Positions 60,396 through 64,000 of a stretch of DNA of 64,000 bases are shown here, piece by piece. Where the stretch lies: the NCBI GenBank assembly GCA_910591455.2, contig OU342818.1:22544771-22608770 (forward strand), in the 5' to 3' direction. A program made the position numbers and the translations under genes. Below the pieces are notes generated by a model. It was not told where the DNA came from and searched no databases. It saw nothing but the letters and a program-made list of their open reading frames with translations. Position 1 is the stretch's first letter, and every line of letters starts with the position of its first letter. This DNA comes from Pholis gunnellus. Its lineage: Eukaryota; Chordata; Actinopteri; Perciformes; Pholidae.

Positions 60396-61209
60396 CCACG
60401 TAGTTTCTCTCAGCTCAGTCTCCCCTTTTGTTTAAAGAACTGGCCCGAAGGTTGAAAAACCTCAGTGAAGTGGAGCTAACCTGCTTTCATTAACTTCCCA
60501 TAAGGCTGATAAAGGAAGAGCTGACTGTATACTTCCCTAGAACTGCAATTAAAAAAAGACCATTTGAATGTATTACTTCAACTGAAGGGGGTTTGAGGAG
60601 CAGAACTTGAATACAACTCTCATAGCTTCCCCTCATCTTGCTGCAAAGGCACTTATAAAAAAACAACAGCCAAATGGATTCATAAAATAGCTTTTCTAAG
60701 GATTTCTGGTTGTGTTTGGGGTTGTTTTAGGTTCAAAAGGTCAATGCTGCAGTGAAGGACTAGGCGTGTCAAATAAATAAATCGGTGAAATATACACAGT
60801 GGTGTTAAGAACACTGTGGGGTGAGTTGATCATGTCTCTTGGTAGAGGTATCAAAATGTAATACCCTCAACATGAAAGCTTGATGTGCCTTCTTTTTTTA
60901 ATGAATATGCAGGATAAAAGAGCCATGAATAACGAAAAAAAAGTGGCATTGGAATATGCCCAAAGGCGCTGGAGACAAAAACACGTCGACAGAGAACATA
61001 CAGGAGGAGGGGATGCCAGGTGTCGGAAGAGAAAGGGATGAGGGAGAAGAAAGATGGAAGAGAGGCTGAAGCCGCTAATTCGGTGGCCGGGCAGGCAGGC
61101 GTGGAGGAAGGGATTTGGACTGAGCTCTGGTCCAGATCCCTGCATGTTAGACTGACACAGCAACAACCCTGCCACCGGCCTAATCCTCCAAATCACCCCT
61201 CCACCACGG
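60396..61209. other. Unassigned
   Basis: No gene or repeat recognised. Confidence 0.5.
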
Positions 61210-61600
61210 GAGCAGAGACTAGCAAGGATTGGAGGGGAGGATTGTGCAGGGAATCAAGTGATGGGTGAGGCAGAGGAGAGGGGAGGGAAGAATCAAGTGA
61301 GAGGGTGGAAAGTAGGGAGGACGAGTGGATGGATAAGGAAGATGGACGGAAATTAAGGGAAGATAAAAGATGGACGGGCGAGAGCTGAGCTGCTTGTGTA
61401 AAGATTTGAGTAGACGGGTGATAGAGGAGAAGCTGGGGAAGCAAACACGAGGGCCAAATTGGCTGAGATGGACAGAGGGAAGACGGCGATGGAAGGAGCT
61501 TTGAGATGGGCAAGAGGGGGAGACTGAGCGAGCAAAGGGGGGAGGGACACCAGGAGAGAATGAAAGAAGAAGAGAGAGAGAGAAAGGGGAGCTTTGAGAC
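61210..61600. repeat. Second polypurine tract
   Basis: About 390 bp of G/A-rich plus strand (GAGGAGAGGGGAGGG, GAAAGAAGAAGAGAGAGAG). It causes the C/T-rich minus-strand frames here. Confidence 0.85.
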
Positions 61601-63349
61601 GGTGTTTCAACTCCATCCAACAGCGGGTCTCGCTGGCACTAATGAGTGTGGCTGCTCTCCGGAGTGTGTGTGTGTGTTTGTGTGTATCGATGCAGGGAGG
61701 GTGGTGGGGGGAGGATTAGTATGATTGAATACCCCCCTCCCTCTTTCATCTGCTATCTGCCAGGGTCAGTGAACATACAGAGCATTTCCTAAACCACCAC
61801 AACATCCCCCCCATCCCTTCCTATCTCTCTCCCCGCAAAACATGCTCCGCCTCTGGGTACTTCTCACAGCAAGGCTGGCCTGGCTGCCAACATCCAAAGA
61901 ACTGGAACCCCCCCACACACACACACACACACACACTCTCTCTCTCTCTCTCTGTCCTTTTACCACCTCCTGAGGAAAAGAACCAAGGACTCAGTGTTGT
62001 TGTTTTCCTCAACAACCATGCTCCTCACCTCCCTCCGAAACCCTCCCTCCGCCCTCCCGGAGGCTCTCCTCCTAAAACCAGGTCTGCCATTGATTGTTAA
62101 AGGGTGGGAAAGGGCAATCAATAAGGCTTTCCCGGTGTGCATAGAAACTATAGAGCCTATATAGTGAAGCAGGAGGGTCAGAGTTGGTCATGAGGCTCGA
62201 GGAGGTGTATGGCGGGCATTTATGTACATTGGCACAATGAAAAGAGAGGGGAGAAGGAGGAGAAAGAAGTGCTATGCTGTAGAACAGTATCTAGTATGAC
62301 TTTACACACAAACAGTCACACACTGCCCCTCCCACCCCCGACGAGGGCCCTCTTTAAAAATTCATTCAGTCAATAATGACCCTTCGCCCTCTCAGTCTCT
62401 CCTAGGAGCTAGCATAGCTGCCTCCTCCCACACAGCCTCTCTCTTCCTCCTTCCCTCCCTCTTTCACACTCACACACACACACTCCTTGACTCCTCTCAC
62501 AAGCCCAGGCACACACACTCCTCCTCACCCTCTTGGAATTAAAGCCAGGGAATCCACACTTGTTGGCGGTGCTGTAGCATCGCCATTAGTTATGCTAGCA
62601 AGTCAGGCCAGAGCGCTACACTTTGTTCACACTACCTGCATGCCGCCGTCACATACAGTATCTCATGATTAACCGGAGTGTTATTTTTCTAGTCACACAG
62701 TTTTTGAAGTAGTTGTCCCTCGAGCGACGGAAGCGAAGAGTCACCTTGTGACGTTCGCCAGTGGCTCAACAAATTAGCAGTGCTATCTGGTGGCGAGGTT
62801 AGCAGAGATAAGCATCGCGGTACACAGATGATGGGACTTTGATGCAGTCGGCCATGTTGCCTGTTCTCCTCGGAGATGGTTCCCTTTTATCTGACTACTC
62901 ATACCTCTGGATCACGCATATTGGACCAGAAAAAATCCATCAAAAAAATATATATTTTAGCAATATTGGAGAGGGCCCAAAACCTGGTAGACGACAAATT
63001 GGATATAGCCAAAGTCTGGGCTGAAAGCCAAGCCTTCACTTCATTGCAGTGTGTCATTGAGTCACTTTGTGTTTGTACCATGTTTAAACTTCCTTTGGTG
63101 GTTATCTAGACTATGACTACTTATCCAACTTTCTCATTCATATCAGTTGGTAAAATGTACTTTTAATTGACTGGCAAGGAACACACTCATACTCAGTAGA
63201 AACCAAATTGTAACTTGAGCTTGAAGCAGTTTGACCAAAAACTCTTGGCACCCTTTAGCATCTGTATGAGACGCACCGGCCTTTCGACTAACTCCAAAGT
63301 AAACCCACGCTCAGAGCAACTGTGCGTACTTTAAATTCCAAGTAGATTG
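61601..63349. other. Unassigned, with CA/CT run and a possible conserved block
   Basis: A (CA) run at 61914-61935 passes into a (CT) run at 61936-61953. The stretch 62080-62260 (CCATTGATTGTTAAAGGGTG and onward) is non-repetitive and could be conserved non-coding DNA. No gene recognised. Confidence 0.4.
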
Positions 63350-63790
63350 GGTGGGAGTGGAGGGTGTACGGGTCAAGCAAACACAGGACTTGCACCCAGG
63401 AGACCGCTGTTCGCGAGCCCGTTGTTTGCATCCTGTGTAGAACCAAGTCATCATTGACTTATTTAGCCTTAGTTTTGCAATGTACCTTCCGGACTTTACT
63501 AGAGCCCGTTACGTAACAAGTGAAGTTATTTTAGGTAACAAACGTACTTATTTTAACCCAAACCATGATTTTTCCTGAACCTCACCACAGCAGTTGTGTT
63601 GCATAAGTAAACGAAAAAAATTAAGTAAACCTACTTTGGAGGTTTATGTTGAAAAGACACTGTATGCATGTCATGACCAGAAACTGACACTCTGTCTCTT
63701 AGTCATCCAAACTTGGCTCTAGAGGGGAACCTAGAGCGTCATAGTTTGAAGCGGAGGGCCACTGACCTAGCTGTGAGATTTGACGAGTTG
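63350..63790 (+). repeat. Dispersed repeat R1, longest copy
   Basis: Contains, in order, GGGTCAAGCAAACACAGGAC, CAGGAGACCGCTGTTCG, GTAACAAACGTACTTATTTT, CCAAACCATGATTTTTCCTG, GAGGTTTATGTTGAAAAG and AGAGGGGAACCTAGAGCG. It joins the parts seen separately in other copies. Confidence 0.7.
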
Positions 63791-64000
63791 AGAGTGAGAA
63801 TGTATTGCCTGAGCAGGTCCTGGACAAGGAACGAGTTACGCTCAGCTGTTTTGGAGTCTCTCATACAAGCAGCTGGTAGCCTTAGGCAGGACGGCCGTAT
63901 GCCGTAGCGGCTCTTGGTAATTGCTCACTAGTTTGTTGCGCAATTTGCATAAAATCAATCCTCCTATTTAAAATCAAATGTAGTTTAATAAAAAAACAAA
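63791..64000. other. Unassigned window end
   Basis: No feature recognised. Confidence 0.5.

Overview
This window looks like vertebrate nuclear DNA, most likely from a teleost fish and perhaps a percomorph. The reasons are a dense mix of young teleost-type DNA transposons (hAT, Tc1/mariner, PIF/Harbinger), L2- and Rex-type LINE 3' ends, fish-style dispersed repeats and many CA/GT/GA/GATA microsatellites. I found no host protein-coding exon, rRNA, tRNA or CRISPR array that I could defend. All recognisable protein sequence belongs to transposable elements and nearly all of it is broken. The window is best read as an intergenic or intronic, repeat-rich region with a few non-repetitive stretches that could be regulatory.

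Layout. 0-5.5 kb: a copy of a CGCG-rich element, a motif-rich stretch that may be an enhancer (1.1-1.3 kb), an L2 LINE 3' end, and copy 1 of an unclassified 1.25-kb repeat family ('RX') carrying a hAT MITE. 5.6-6.6 kb: an inverted Rex-type LINE with its reverse transcriptase deleted and two hairpins at the deletion joint. 6.77-9.56 kb: a hAT element (8-bp target duplication) with a complete 1574-bp Tc1-like transposon inserted in it. 9.6-14.4 kb: a retroelement 3' region, then mostly unassigned DNA. 14.4-16.5 kb: a decayed long-inverted-repeat element and a hAT derivative with part of a transposase. 16.7-31 kb: simple repeats, two solo-LTR candidates, a SINE-like insertion, a GATA tract. 31.17-34.02 kb: a second copy of the 6.77-kb hAT family, interrupted by an L2-type LINE carrying an RT domain. 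35.7-36.8 kb: a BED-finger hAT derivative. 40.5-41.8 kb: divergent RX copy. 45.9-47.75 kb: a 1855-bp near-perfect palindrome flanked by an 8-bp target duplication. 51.7-53.2 kb: a PIF/Harbinger element keeping remnants of both its genes in convergent orientation. 55.6-57.2 kb: another BED-type hAT derivative. 59.1-60.4 kb: third RX copy. A dispersed repeat ('R1') recurs at eight places in both orientations.

How parts relate. Several insertions can be ordered because they are nested or because an unoccupied paralogous site lies elsewhere in the window: Tc1 went into hAT, an L2 LINE into hAT, a MITE into RX, and a hAT derivative into repeat R2. The most unusual object is the palindromic element at 45.9 kb. 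Its 740-bp arms differ at two positions over their whole length, carry clustered 20-bp-scale subterminal repeats, and enclose a CGCG-rich unit that also exists alone at the start of the window.
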